From contig JAWQUS010000008.1 of the NCBI GenBank assembly GCA_036365455.1, forward strand, positions 12,259,501 to 12,323,500: DNA of 64,000 bases, in the 5' to 3' direction. Positions 1-14,300 of the stretch are shown here, piece after piece; within the stretch, counting starts at the first letter, position 1, and each line of letters opens with the position of its first letter. The position numbers were made by a program, and so were the translations under genes. The stretch comes from Macrosoma leucophasiata (Eukaryota; Arthropoda; Insecta; Lepidoptera; Hedylidae). The notes beneath the pieces are model-generated. The model ran no database searches and was not told the origin of the DNA. It saw only the letters and a program-made list of their open reading frames with translations.

Positions 1-1372
1 CTAATCAACTACCTATGACCTTTTTTCCTCATTGTAAATCTTACATTAATTATTATAATAATATAGTACGTATGTACCACGAACCTATTAGTTCCTTAAG
101 TTTCAGTTAGCTAATGAACGATGTCTAAAAAACATCTACACGCATTTCTGCGTTTAAATAAACTTTTGATTATATCATTTACCGTTAAACAGTTTACAAG
201 TTCCGATGACATCACAACTCTGTAAAGCCCTGTCTTCTGTGCATGTTTGGCCCTTTTATGGAGTACATATAAACATGCACAGAACAAATCTCGTGCATTC
301 ATAAATTCATATTTCGTCACCTGCTCTACGAACGAATGTTTCATAAAATCGACAATTCAGCTGTTATTAAAAATGGCTTTGACGGGTCGACGTAGGAGGC
401 CAAAAGGAGACGATCAGAACACGTCCTAAAAGACCCGGACGAAGAGACCACGTTGACCATCGCCGCAACACTTTTCAAACACCCGACAAACGCGCCGTCG
501 CGTTTTTCGCCGCGCTCGCCCCCAGCCCTATCACGACCAAAGCGAAAGATGCACCGCCCCTAATCGCATATGTCTTGTGTCCCACCGCAACGCCCTGTTC
601 CGTGGTCTCTACAGGGGCTCTATCTCCCGGACTTACAGGGGTCTCCCTTAGGCAGATGCGCTAAGTTGTGCTGTCTCGACCATATCAAAAAATATATATA
701 TATCTAGATGGCACTAGTCTTCATCACTGGGCGGTTGGCTAGCCTACGGGAGATCCTTGGCTTAGTGCAGCGACAACCTTAGGGCGTTGTGGAGGGACAC
801 ATAAGATATATGCGATTAGACTCTACATCTGTTGAGTGTGCAGGAGATACGGTTTTGTCAACATGTAAAAACAATGTTTTTCAAACAATGTATGTAGCAC
901 ATGTGAAATGAGCCTTACGTTTACAATACAAGTACAGAGCACGCGGTAGGCACTAGGCACCTCCCCGGCGTTTAACGTGTGCATCAACCATTACGGTATT
1001 AACAACTTGTACCATGATCAATGTCCCTATCATGAAAGGCCATTCATAATCGTCTCGCTTGTACATCAATCGGATACAATGTATTTATGTTATCACTTGT
1101 AGATCCTATATTATCCTGTATTACTCTTTTTTTATTCTTTGCATGTATTTTAGAATTGAATGGAAGTAGTCTAGTTAAGTCTGGTGTTACATGATGTACA
1201 AGTGTGTTTGCTGATTGATTGCTAATATTTTATGATGTACAATTACTACAATTAGATACTTGAATGAACAATGATAAACAGATAAAATCGAGTTATAATG
1301 ATGCATTGGAATGTTGTTATGCGGTAGATATTTTCTTAAATACTTATATAAATTTATATAATTAATTTACAG
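1..1372 (+). other. DIP2 intron (5' part outside window) with dispersed repeats
   Basis: No exon was recognised here. Positions about 390-475 match the poly(A)-tailed retroposon seen at 56513-56705. Positions about 705-830 match a repeat at 14815-15000. The rest is AT-rich sequence ending in the acceptor TTAATTTACAG before 1373. Confidence 0.6.
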
Positions 1373-1501
1373 AAGTGAGACAGGAGGCTGTTCAGCAAGC
1401 GTTAGCTGAAATGCAGAACAGGCCTAAGCCCTCTTTGCCGATGCCGTCAAAAAGGACGTCTATGATGGCCAAAAGTCCTGACAGGGAGAGGCACGACCTT
1501 T
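1373..1501 (+). CDS. DIP2: DIP2 exon (first in window)
   Basis: The acceptor is TTTACAG and the donor is GTAAGT. The exon enters with the last two bases of a codon and leaves with the first base of the next. It encodes [13 protein letters not shown] followed by a lysine/arginine-rich stretch with [10 protein letters not shown]. This corresponds to the segment after the DMAP1-binding domain in other DIP2 proteins. Confidence 0.9.
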
Positions 1502-4500
1502 GTAAGTAACTACCTATATTATGACAACGAATTCCATCTCAAAATAATCGTGCCTACAGATCGAAGTATAAATATTAATAAATTAAATAGTATTCAAGCT
1601 GCGTCCTCTAGTCCAGTGATGGAGTTCCTGTCAGGTGTATGTGGACCTGTAGTTTGAGGGTGGGGTAACAGTTCGCCCTACTGTTGTGTCTGGGGCACTA
1701 TAATAAATAAATACGCTAACACTCACAGCCCCACACTAGGTATAAACCTGTGTCGTGAATGCCGTTGTACACAGTGTACACACACAACACATACCTACAC
1801 ACACCCAGACCCGAAACAAATATCTGTAGACCATACAAATATTTGTCCTGGTGCGGGGATCGAACCCGCGACCCTTCGAATCAAACGGTCGTCTCACACC
1901 GCTGGACTAACCGGGTCGTCAAATAAAGTATGGCATATTAATCTAACGCTCTAAGGGCAATGTCGCGTATGGATCAGATAGAAAAAAACCAGCATTCAGT
2001 CAGTAAAGTCATTTGGTAATACTTACCCAATACTTGAAATTCAATCTTTGATATAATATTAGGTAGGTATACTGAATTATCATTATTTTATATTTGAAAA
2101 TGCTAATACACTTGGATCAATAGTGTCCTATTAATCTTACAATATTGACTTGGAATTGGATTTGAGAGCATAAATCAGCTACCAAAACCAAGTGTATTGT
2201 GATGTCATGAGTGTAATAATTTTCTAAGTAGTCTTTAGTGTATAAAAAATTTAAGATTCAGTGTGAAAACTCAAAAATTAACAGGCTTGTTATGTTATGG
2301 GCAAAATAAGCGTAGGCAAACCTGTGTCTTATTAGGACAAAATTAAACATGATATAGGTATACGCAATCGATTCAGTTACTGATTCTGGAGATCTGGAGA
2401 CACTACTTTCAGATCTCGTATGCCAATTCAGTCAAAATATGGCCGAAACACAAATGAAGTAAGTGCTAGTGCTAAGTGAGTTTGGAAAAGACGCCATTTT
2501 GTCTGTCACATTCACCTAATCTGTATGTCAGATGTATTTTAATATGGCTGAAGCCAGTAGTGACAGTTTTTCTGAACACACCCATCATAACAATGTGTTC
2601 CAAAACAAGATTAAGATCAGACGTGTATTGTATTATGGCATATTATTCTAAGCTCATGGATTTATCGTGAAACAATGTATTCAATGTGCAGCATCTAGTT
2701 CCGACGAAGACTCATGCGCCGGGGACTCGGAACTGCCGCCGCCTCCGGAACTCGGGTCCCCTCCCGCTCGCCGCACTGTCGCTCCCCACCCCCGCGCGCA
2801 CCCGCACCCACTGCCGCAGCCGCACCACCAGAGGGAAAAGAAACACCCTCCCCGGGAACGAACAGAAATTGATATCTCTGATGTTACACATTTACCTGCG
2901 TGTGAGTAATTTTGATAAAACATTTATGATTCTCTCGTATGCTCTGTTGAGAGATCCTAATGGCCAGTGGTATATCTAGAGAGGGAAAGGGGATAAAGCC
3001 CTCCTCCTCCCGCAGCTTGTCCCGTCCAACTAGGACAAATATCTAACTTACTACCTTGATATAACTTTTCTCTAGCCCCTCCCCCGCCGTAAATTATAAT
3101 TGTGCATCTGCCAATTCCCATCGTGCCATTAATTGACCAATGCATAGTATGCACGGGAATTGCATAGCGTAGACCAGCGTTGCCCATTTGCCGGACCGGG
3201 ACTCGGTACCGCGCCATTAAAATAAAATAACGGATAGCTCATTTCCGCTTTGTTAGAAAAAAAAATTACCTACTATCGATCGACGCATCCTAAATAATAA
3301 TTATAATAATAATATCGGGGGCAGAGCAGCTTGTGGCGAGCTATTGGTGAATAGCGACACCACCCCCTACCATCATCTCGAGTTCCTCCGAGAGAACTGG
3401 GCTCCGCCTCGTCCGCCATACAGAGGTACGGCCGGACAGAGCATCAGGTCTCTCACCTCTGGCTTGCCTTCATTGGCTGGTCAGAGTGGGGCGCTAGAGG
3501 TATGGCATTTGCAGAAATTTGGATAATAGGCTGTTGTCTAAATTTCTGCAAGAGCCATACACTCGGGGGTGGAAGTGTCTAAAGGCATAATAGCGGGGAA
3601 GCCCGCTCCGAGCTCGAGATTACTCGCTCGTGATGGTGAAACCGGGGCCACACCTCTCGACACCCCCAGCCTCTCTCAACAGTGTTGCCCCCCGTCGACC
3701 ATCGGGTTGGCTGTTTGGGGGGCCCACCAAGGAGAGGCGAGTCACCACCTGCCTAAAGTAGGATTCGATAATGTGAGATGTTGAATATAGGCAGGTGCAG
3801 GATCTCACTCCATAGACCCAGCTAGCTAGTCCCCCCAGTTCACCCACATAGCCCAAAGTTTGGCGAATTACTTATCATTACAATAGTCCCATTATATTCT
3901 GCGGGGTCTGTCTGTGCCTGTATTAACTATTGATGCAGTCAGAGAGAGATCCCGCCGAATATAACCCATTACAATGTAGATCAAAATTCTCGAAAGGGCC
4001 TCTACGTGTTGGACCCCCCATGTCCCCGCGCAAGCCTGACAAAGGTCCGGGGTTCAATGTCAAATGTGTGTGTGTGTGTGTGTGTCGTGCTATATTAAAC
4101 GTTGCAACATTGCTTCTGTTTCCTCATAGTTTAATGTTTGTAACCAATTTATAATTTGTTTTTTTCATCCATGTTTTTGCTTGCCATATATAGATATTTG
4201 TTTGTTGAGTCTGTTGTATAAATATCCCGACATAATGTTATACTGCATTCTCGCAAATTTAGTTTTTGGTTTTGGGGATCCCTACAATAGTATTTTTTCT
4301 TCTTTTCGTTAATATCTTTGAGTCATACGGAACTTCTTTATGTTTTCTTAAAACAATGTGTTGTATATATAGTTGCCTTACTAAAAGTAAATTACTTATT
4401 TTATATAGTCTTTCTGTAGAAAATGATCTTTTTTTAAAGTACATAATTTTTAATATTTTTCTCTGCGCTCTCTCTAACGCCAAAAATTTAGATTTTGCGG

Positions 4501-7500
4501 CAGCGCCCCAAACCGAAATACAATATATTAAGACAGATTGTACCAAAGAGATGTAAATTTCAGTTAGAAGATTCTTAGATTGTGCCGAATCTTGACTATT
4601 TTTGTCCTTTTCTGGTACAACATGTCTTAGCACCTTAAATAATAGGTTGGAGAAAAAGTCTTTTCGCATTATAGTATGTATGAACTTGTAATAAAATCTC
4701 TTTGGCTGTAGTATTTGTATCTGGCTGGTTTTGGTATCATTGAAAGTTAAAATTTTAAAGAACATAATTCCAAATTCAAATTAGGCAAATGTGTGATTTT
4801 CATTTGTTTTTCGTACTGTCAAGATGAGTGAATCTAATGAAGAAATTCGATACATTTTAAAATTTTACTACAAAAAAGGTAAAAATGCAACGCAAGCCGC
4901 GAAAAAAAATTGCGATGTTTATGGACCTAGTGCAGTGTCTGTGAGAGTAGCACAAATTTGGTTTAAGCGTTTTCACTCCGGAAATTTTGATGTCAAAGAT
5001 GCACCTCGCTCTGGTCGCCCTATTACGGATAAAATGGATGCCATTTTTGAAAAAGTGAAGCAAGATCGACATATCAGTAGTTACGACGTAGCTGAAGAAC
5101 TGAGAATTGATCACAAAACAGTTTTGGCGCATTTGAAAAAAGCTGGGTACAAAAAAAGCTCGACATTTGGGTACCTCACGAGCTCACTGAAAGAAACCTA
5201 ATGAACCGTGTACTCATTTGCGATTCTTTATTACGACGTAATGAAACCGAATCATTTTTGAAGAAGCTGATAACTGGTGATGAATAGTGGATCACGTACG
5301 ACAAGAACGTGCGAAAAAGGTCGTGGTCAAAGGCTGACAAGAAGACTGTGGCGAAACCCGGGTTAACTCGCAATAAGGTGATGTTGTGTGTGTGGTGGGA
5401 TTGGAAGGGCATTATTCATTATGAGCTATTACCACCAGGCAGGACTATCGATTCTGAACTCTACTGCGAACAACTGATGAGATTAAAGCAAGAAGTTGAG
5501 AGAAAGCGGCCGGAATTGATCAACAGAAGGGGTGTGGTGTTTCATCATGATAACGCTAGACCTCACACATCTATAGCCATTCAGCAAAAATTAAGAGAGT
5601 TTGGCTGGGAGGTGTTAATGCATCCGCCGTATAGTCCTGACCTTGCACCTTCAGATTTCCACCTGTTTCGGTCTCTTCAGAATTCTTTATGCAATGTTAG
5701 GTTAACATCACGAGAGGACTGCCAAATCCACTTGTCCCGGTATTTTGATGAGAAGTCCCAAAATTTTTATAGCAATGGGATCATGTACCTACCTACAAGA
5801 TGGCACAAGATTATCGAACAAAATGGTACATACATACTTTAGTTAAATTTAAATAAAGTATATTAAAAAATGTTTTGAATTATCTTAAAAAATGCGAAGA
5901 AACTTTTTCCCCAACCTAATGTATAGATCAGTGTACCTATTCTGCTCATAACTTGATGTAGATGAGGATACCATGACAGACGCTGATCTATTACTACTCC
6001 CAGATATTTAATACAATTAACTTCACCAAAAGTAGGACATTGACAGGTTAAATCACTCATAAACCTACTGCAATTATGTACCTTAATTGCAGAGTCTTTA
6101 TTATTATAAATGCTAAAACAGATATAGTTTGTTTTACTAGTATTTAACTAAATACTAAATACTACTAATATTACTACTAAATACTTCTAATAAATTTGTA
6201 TTATTTTTTCTAATGGACCTTGAATTTAAAAATTTTAAGTTGGTCACAAAGGGGCTGTGTGAAAATTACCGTAGACCACTAGTGATCTGTTTGTCGGTAA
6301 TGTTGATCGCGATGACGGCTTGAAACCAATCGAGACAGAACAGTGAACCGATGATCTGAAAGTGATCTGAACAAAGCCTTACCACGACATCTTATTGTCA
6401 TTAAATTCTGAAAGTGCCTAAATTTTTTATTTGTTTCATTGGTGCATAATATCACAACGCGTATCAAGAAACAAGATTCAGTTCAGGTCCGCAATAACCA
6501 AAAATATGGAACAGTCGCAGAATCGCAAATTAGGCGAAACTCGCGTCTAAATAATTTGTTGTATTTTCTCTATGTACCCAAGCCTTGAAAATCATTAGAG
6601 TTTAAAGTTAGAGAGACAGCTATTTTGCGAGCATACGTTGGATAAACATTTAGTCACCCGCCGCGTGTAGTTAGTCACCACACTTCAAAAGTTGTAGTCT
6701 TTGATTATTTTATTATACTAGCTGTGCCCGCGACTTCGTCTACGTGAGAAGAAATATGATTGTTCAGTATCTACCCGGACGAAGTCGTGGGCGTAGCTAA
6801 TGTAAAAGTAGCGTAAGTTACTCCTTAATACATCAGCTATCTGCCAGTGAAAGTCCCGTCAAAATCGGAGACACTCAAATTCTGTTTATTTGTATGTAGT
6901 TGTGTATGTATGTACGGTTGTATGGAGATAAAAGTAGCTCAAGTTACTCCTTATCACATCAGCTATCTGCCTATGAAAGTCCCGACAAAATCAGAGACAC
7001 TCAAATTCTGTTTATTTGTATGTAGGTATGTATGTATGTATGGAGATAAAAGTAGCCTAAGTTACTCCTTGTTTCATCAGCTACCTACCCGTGGAAGTCC
7101 CGTCAAAGTCGGATACACTCCAATTCTACTTATTTATATGTAGGTATGTATGTGTATGTTGCCAGGACAATCTCTTCCTGTTGAAATTCGACAAGCTACT
7201 TCAGTCGTAACGTTCAAAAACGACTACGATCATTACGTCGCCCAGATCTTTCCCTTGTCGAGTTAAGTCCTGATCACCTAAAAGTTACCTATAATTATTT
7301 TTATTATTTTAATTTTTTTTTCTTTGTAAGCTATAATTTTAAATTAACTTGCATTAGTACACCCCTAATATTCTAATTTACACAGTTTCCTAAACCCAAA
7401 GGTTGTCTGGAAGAGATTGCAGTTTTGTGATAAGACCGCCTTTTGTATCGTCTATTTCTTCTACTTTTTTGTCTCTTTAATGTATTGGTGTACAATAAAG

Positions 7501-8335
7501 TATAAAAATAAATAAATAAATAAAAATAAATATGTGTATGGATGTATGGAGATAAAAGTTGCCTAAGTTACTCCTTATCACATCAGTTATCTGCCAGTGA
7601 AAGTCCCGTCAAAATCGATCAAGCCGTTCCCAAGATTAGCCCCGCCAAACAGACAGACAGACAGACAAAATATGTAAAAAATGTTGTTTTGGTATATGTA
7701 CCGTGTATACAAACATATGCGTTTAGTAAAAAGCGGTTATTTTAATATTACAAAAAGACACTCCAATTTTATTTATTTGTATGTATGTAGATTTATTATG
7801 GAAGCTACAATAAAACATTAGACCTAAAAATTCTGTGAAAATTTAAAGCGTCTCTACATTATAGCGGTAACAGAAAAACATAATTTTGTAAATGTTAGCT
7901 TTCTAGCTATCACTATTTATAAGATACAGCCTGGTGACAGACAGACGGACGGACGGACGGACAGGCAGACAGACAGCGGAGGATTAGGGTCCGCAGGGTC
8001 CGTTCTTACTTATTAGGTACGAAACTCCCTAAAAGATAGAATTAAGATACAGAATAGCTTAAAAATATTCGATACGATTCTTTAAATTGACATAACTTTT
8101 TTATTTCTGAACCGATTCACATGACACAAACACTAAATGTTAAGTGAAACTTACCACAATGTATTAGTGAAACCGCAAATCTAATAAGCCGTTTCTGATA
8201 TTAGCGTGCACAAACACACAGACAAACAGACATTTTTCCGAGATAAAAAGTACCCAGTGTTGTGCGCCAAAGGTTAAAGTATAATCATACCAAGTTTCAT
8301 TGTAATCGGACCCTTAGTTTTTATGTGATGCTTGA

Positions 8336-8384
<49 letters not shown>

Positions 8385-11300
8385 AAAAAATCTAATCACA
8401 TATTTGTGTTCGGTATCGATCTAATAACATCCCCTGGTATTTATTTTTTCAATATTTTTAATGTACAGAATTTACACTTCTACAGATTTATTCTAAGTAT
8501 AGATTAGTCACCAAGTAACCAGTCACTAGTCTTGGCAATTCGTTGCTTATGTGTTCAACTTGGTCGTTTTCGAGGTGACATATTCATGAATTATAACAGT
8601 ATGGACCATAAGACGTGTTGTTGTATGTCTGTTCTTGTTCGGTATCTACTTGTTCACGAACATTTGGTATTACATTATCAAAATAGGAAGAAACTAGTTT
8701 CGAAGCTCAAGAATAGATTTTTTCTTACTTTTGTTTAAAAATAAACGAAAATTAATATTAGCCTTGTTTACTCAAATCTTGAGGGAGTGACGACATCTTT
8801 TCTTTTCACAGCATTTTAATAGCTTGCAAACATATATACAAAATTCAAAATTAGCTAGAATTTCATCCACATTTGCGGTGAATGCAGGCGCGGATATTTT
8901 AGGATCCCACTGCAGAATTATTTCGTTCATCCAGATATGCTGTAAACATATTTTTTACTATAAGCTAGAGAATATATATTATATCCACTAGGTTGCGTTT
9001 CAAAATATGGACTAATAATATATCTCATGTACTAACGAGGGGAAGTGCTACTCATTGCTACTCCTGAAAAGTCCTTACTTAAATACTAACCAACCGAAAT
9101 CAAATTGTTGTTTTCATTTTTAATTAGGCACATATCTTTCAATGTGAATGCGTTGACTGGTTGACAATCCTATATTGATACTTTACTTGACATTGTAATG
9201 TTTAGACATCCAACCCGACGTAACCCACACGACCTCCGGAGCGCGGCGGGGTGGCGCTCTGGTGGCTGACCGAGTGCAATGCTACGCCCAACCTGAAGAC
9301 ACGGGCACTGGCACCGGCAGATGGAAGGTAATAGTCTCCTTGTATCTGTGAAGCGCTTCATACAGTTTTTTTTCTATTTAATGAAGGTGGCAACGCATTT
9401 GCATTGAAATCTAGTTATGTAGATGTTTATAGGCTACAGCATTACTTACCATCAATGTAAACTGTATGGTTGTTTACCATTTTATGACATAAAAAAATAT
9501 CTACCCGAAACCAAAATTCAAAATTCTGATACGTTGCTGCTCAAACGGTACGATATCATAACAAATAGATGAGGTAATGTGATGGTGCCTACGCCTTAAA
9601 GCTGCGACACTGTATCTTTAACACCTAGCTAGAACATTATATGATATATACCACTAGTAAAAACCAAACGCCTTCGATAAGAATCGCTAGGATATCAAGA
9701 AACTTATAAAATACGTGTCATCTTCACTCGTAGGTGTCAGCAAAAATCCAACAACTTCTAAACACACTGAAACGGCCGAAACGCCGGCCGCTGCCAGAGT
9801 TTTATGAGGACGACGATATCGAGTTGGAAATAGCAGCGAATCCAAAAGATCCGAATGCACCGAAGCCCGAAGGGGGGACGATGACACCGGCTGTCGGCGA
9901 ACAGCTCGTGGTCCCCGCTGGACTGCCGAGGAACCTAGAAGCGGCCCTCCAGAGATACGGCACGGCGTCTTTCAAAGCGAACGTCGCCACCGTACTCGAC
10001 CCGAATGGGAAACTCAGCAATTCTCTTACGTATGGTACGTATTCTATATTGAAGTAAATGCGGCTTAACAAATATGTGGTATCCTAGTGATCCTAATGCA
10101 CCATAGCAGGAAAGGGGTAGAATCACGAACAATTCGTGGTCCCGTTTACGTATGGTGGTGATGGTGGCTTAACAAAATAGTACTATCCTATCAAATGTAA
10201 TGCGCGTTATCTGGAGGAGGTGGATGACTCCGATGGTCGGCGAACAGCTCATGGTCCCTATTTAGGGTTGCCAGGCGTCCGAATAAAGCCGGACATGGGC
10301 TTTTTGATTGCGTGTCCGTTCAAAATATACGGTGTCCATCTTTTATTAGGCTTTTGACGTTTCTTAAATAAGCGAGCGCCGAGCACAGCCGAACGCTTCT
10401 ATCGCGGGTGTCCGGCCTTTTTATCCAAATGTCCGGCTTATCTTGATAGTCTGTTCGGCTATTAGGTTAAGTGACCTGGCAACATGGGGAGGCTATTATT
10501 GGAGTGTCGAGGAATATATCGGCGGCGCTCCAGATACATAATTAACATTTTGGAACTTTGTAACTTTTATTCTTCTTACGCAGTCTACAGAAATAAAACA
10601 TCAAGAGTATTTTATTTAGCGAAACCTTATTCGGTAATTGCTTCCTTTATCAATTCGTAAATCAACATAATATTATAAGTAGGTATTACTTCCTCGTATT
10701 GAATGCTCGCGCAAAATTCCCATAATTCATCTTATAATTTCATAATTTCAACTGGTGAAGACTGATTTGCTGTATCTTATGTCTATAATACCTATTGCCT
10801 ATCAAGCCCGTAAAAATAAAATATACCACCACTAGAAGCTTACTATGAATCTGTCGAATAGATTTTTCATAAAATTTTGAATCATCAAACTACAGTTAAC
10901 TCACATCTTCCACAGGAAAACTATTGAGCCGATCTCTAAAAATTGCTCACGCATTGCTCAACAAGACGTTCACATCGAAAAGCAGCAGCGGTGGGCCGCT
11001 GTCTGGAGATAACTCCATCAAACCGGGCGACCGAGTGGCGTTGGTGTATCCGAACAATGATCCAATAAACTTTATGTGCGCATTCTACGGATGCCTTCAA
11101 GCCGGTGTCGTGCCCGTGCCTATCGAGGTGCCGCTGACTCGACGCGATGCGGGACTGCAACAAGTCGGATTTCTTCTGGGCTCTTGTGGCATACAATATG
11201 CTCTCACTTCGGACGCATGCCTCAAAGGTAAGCTTTTGTTTTTTTTTTTATTACAGGACAGTACGCTGACTTTGGCCTTTTTTAGATGTGCTTCTCAGTA

Positions 11301-14300
11301 ACTATAAAAAAAAACTGATGATACAAAGTGGTTGATACAATAGGATATTTGACTGATATTTTTATTGTAATTCAAAAACAATAGGAAATGTCAGTAAATA
11401 TCGTCCTTGGGACTACTAGTCTAGAACGAATAGTTTTTAGATATTCTTCTTCTACACTCTTCATTTTTAACATGCAGAATGACGAATGAGCGCGGACAAA
11501 ACAGACATACTATGCGAATGTAGGTGGTTACAGAGACAGGAAAACCATAAGAGACCTACCTACCGACCATGCCTGCATAAAGAAAGTGGCGAATGTAGAA
11601 GAGGCTTGAGGGGTGTGTAATATCGAGATACATTTCCCGTAAGGCACTTGGTGTGGAGATATATACATATTATACATACCTACATATAAATAGTACATAT
11701 ACAATGTACACAGAACTAACACTCGGTACACAAATATTGAATTTTGGTGTAATAAATCAAACCTCCGACTTTTGCAGAACTTATCGGACCTAACCAACAG
11801 ATCAACCATAATTAATCCGCGCAAAACAGTTACTTATAAATTTACAACCCATTCGTCGATACTATTGCTTCCACGGATAAAGGATTTCGGAATGCACATT
11901 TCGCATCTTTATGCTAAGCATTATGGAGTTCGCTTTTGATGTTCGGATAAAATGAAAGCGAATGCTGAAAATTACATTCTCTTATAAGAGGTATTTGCAC
12001 GAGAAAAACTGGGTATGTTTTGATATCCACTCGCTGCTCTCTACCAGTTTATATTCCATATTGTGTTTGTCTACCACGAATACACGAGTACACGTCTTTT
12101 TTTCAAATGTATCTTTACTTAATTCAAACGAAAACACGTGTTCTTCGTAGATTACTGTAAAATGAACATAAATGTTTTATTACAAACGAAATGTTCTGTA
12201 GTCTGCAGAATATAATATCGCAAGGACATCGTCCGGTGCGTTGACTTCATTCGAAACTTTACAGAGTCACTTTGAGATTCAAGTAGGTATCTCTAGTCTA
12301 GCTTTATTTAATCGCCGTGATATCGTACCACGCAATTTAATCAATGTAATATGAGATTTTTAATATGTGGCTTTGATATTTGAACCCCGAGTAGTGCGAT
12401 GCTATTGTACGATAATACGATCTTAGAATCACGGAGTTATTTATAAATATTTATAAATACTTATCTTCTAATGTTTGGGGTTGGTCCATGGCTCGTGATA
12501 TATTATTATTTAGAACTCTAGCCTACATTTTTGCTAATTAAGTGTATCATGTACATATTAACTGTATTTGTTATTGTAAGTTAATTTTCAATCACAACCT
12601 AGTCAGGTCAAAATAACAGAATAGTTTTGATAATACATCGGTTTGTTGTGTTATAATAGGAACAGTTAGGGAACTCTCCGCTTATCAAAAATCAGTCAAA
12701 TATAGCTTTATTTACCAACGATTAAGGTACCTGTGTGATCGAGCGGCGGGTGCCCCGATAGTACATTCTGCAATTAAATATCATAATAATATGATTATCA
12801 GTTCAGATGCATGTGTGATGTTTAGCGGTTAAAGCCTCTCATATGACGTGAATAAGTAATTTCAAAGTCTTCCGCACAAGTAAGTACACTCTGTGGACTC
12901 TGACGTTTATGGAAAAAAGTTGAGGATAGTAGGGCCAACAAACAAAAAACTACTTTTTTATATAAAAAAAGGTGACAAACAAGTATGCTGTTTTCATGGA
13001 TGTTAATTGATGTCTGCAGCCTATAAATACCTACACAAAAACCAGAGGTCGAATGAAGATGCGTTGCCAACCTCTAAAACATTAGTTGTTAAGTATGTCT
13101 CTGTGATAGTTGTAACGGGGCCATACATTACCGTCTACTCGGAACATAATAGTGCTGAGCACTATAATTTGGGTCAGATAGATGCTTTGAAACGTACTTA
13201 CTGGAAAATAATAATAAAAAAATATAATTTTAAAAATTGCTACGGGTATCCTTGTTACAACGTTCACAGAGACATACTTAACAACTAAGGTTTTAGAGGT
13301 TGGCAACGCATCTGCATTCGACCTCTGGTTTTTGTGTAGCCTGCAGACATTAGACAGTATTGAATAATAAGGAGGAAAGATAAATATCAGTTATTTTAAC
13401 CTGTCAAATATGCGAATATTTTAACATAATAATATCAATGTGCTCAAAATACTAAAACTTATTGAATACACATAGGTACATTGTATATTATATCTACTAT
13501 AGTCTATTCATCGAGACTATAGGGAAATTCGGACTGGCATCTCATTGGTCGTAGATAAGGAACATAGGGCAAGGGCGCTCCATTAGACATTCTGGGTGAA
13601 TAGAGTACAGTTCTATTAAGCGTGCAAATTTTGTAATGCATGTAATATAAGGAAAATGTATGGTACTTGCGTGATCATGAGGAAGAGGTGGGCTGAACAG
13701 TGCTGCTCGGTCAACGATGATTCGATTCCCGGGCGACCGACGATAAAAGTGTAAAATCCTTTATACTGAGATTTTTCCATTTTCTGGAATTTTCTCAGTA
13801 TCTCTGATATTCACCTGCATAGAAGTGAATTAGTAATGACCGAATACTCAGCGGAGGAATCATATGGAAACGATGATTATTATTAACCCATCACGCGTCA
13901 TAATAATAACTACCGGTCGTGTTTCATTCTTCGCCTTCTATATGCAACTCTCGACCAATTTTTAAGCATTTTATTTTGCCGTAAATGAACAATGCTCTTA
14001 GCGATCCTCACTCTGTCATTCAGCGCTCAAGATAGCTACTAATACCTCAAACCTTGACAAGTCCTTTCATGTCTTTGTTTTGCTAGGTCTGCCGAAAACG
14101 TCTTCAGGCGATGTAGTTTCGTTTCGAGGTTGGCCGTCCTTACAATGGGTATCAACGGAGAAGCTGCCGCGACCGCCGCGGGATTGGATCCCACCGCCGC
14201 GGCCAGCCGAAGACAGTCCCGCGCATATCGAACACACATCCGCGGCTGACGGCTCGGCCATGGGCGTTATTGTTACCAGGTGAGTAATTCTTCTAGAAAT

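Larger units (their letters stand above)
4259..6060 (-). pseudogene. Non-LTR retrotransposon ORF fragment split by a mariner
   Basis: Two minus-strand pieces belong to one reverse-transcriptase ORF. 5917-6060 encodes [19 protein letters not shown], and 4259-4642 encodes the downstream [16 protein letters not shown] and [13 protein letters not shown]. These are typical of the region after the catalytic core in jockey/CR1-like elements. The 1,272-bp mariner at 4645-5916 separates them. Removing it and one TA copy leaves the reading frame open across the junction (TL then LFKV). The RT core itself is missing, so this is a truncated copy. Confidence 0.75.
11228..14086 (+). other. DIP2 intron with family A inverted copy and SINE remnant
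   Basis: Apart from the repeats listed separately (13011-13346 and 13700-13835), it is AT-rich, unannotatable sequence with no exon-like frame. Confidence 0.6.

Noticed and set aside
247..429. 60-codon frame as an upstream DIP2 exon
   Set aside because: Its second half is dispersed repeat sequence, and no splice sites with matching phase were found.
2681..2979. Frames overlapping the GC-rich DIP2 exon in other frames/strand
   Set aside because: Shadows of the real exon; only the 2692-2901 frame has matching splice phases.
6847..7143. Tandem peptide repeats ([16 protein letters not shown])
   Set aside because: Translation of ~120-bp Helitron satellite units.
13007..13306. Two overlapping opposite-strand frames sharing [14 protein letters not shown]
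   Set aside because: The shared peptide is caused by the inverted family A repeat, not by coding.
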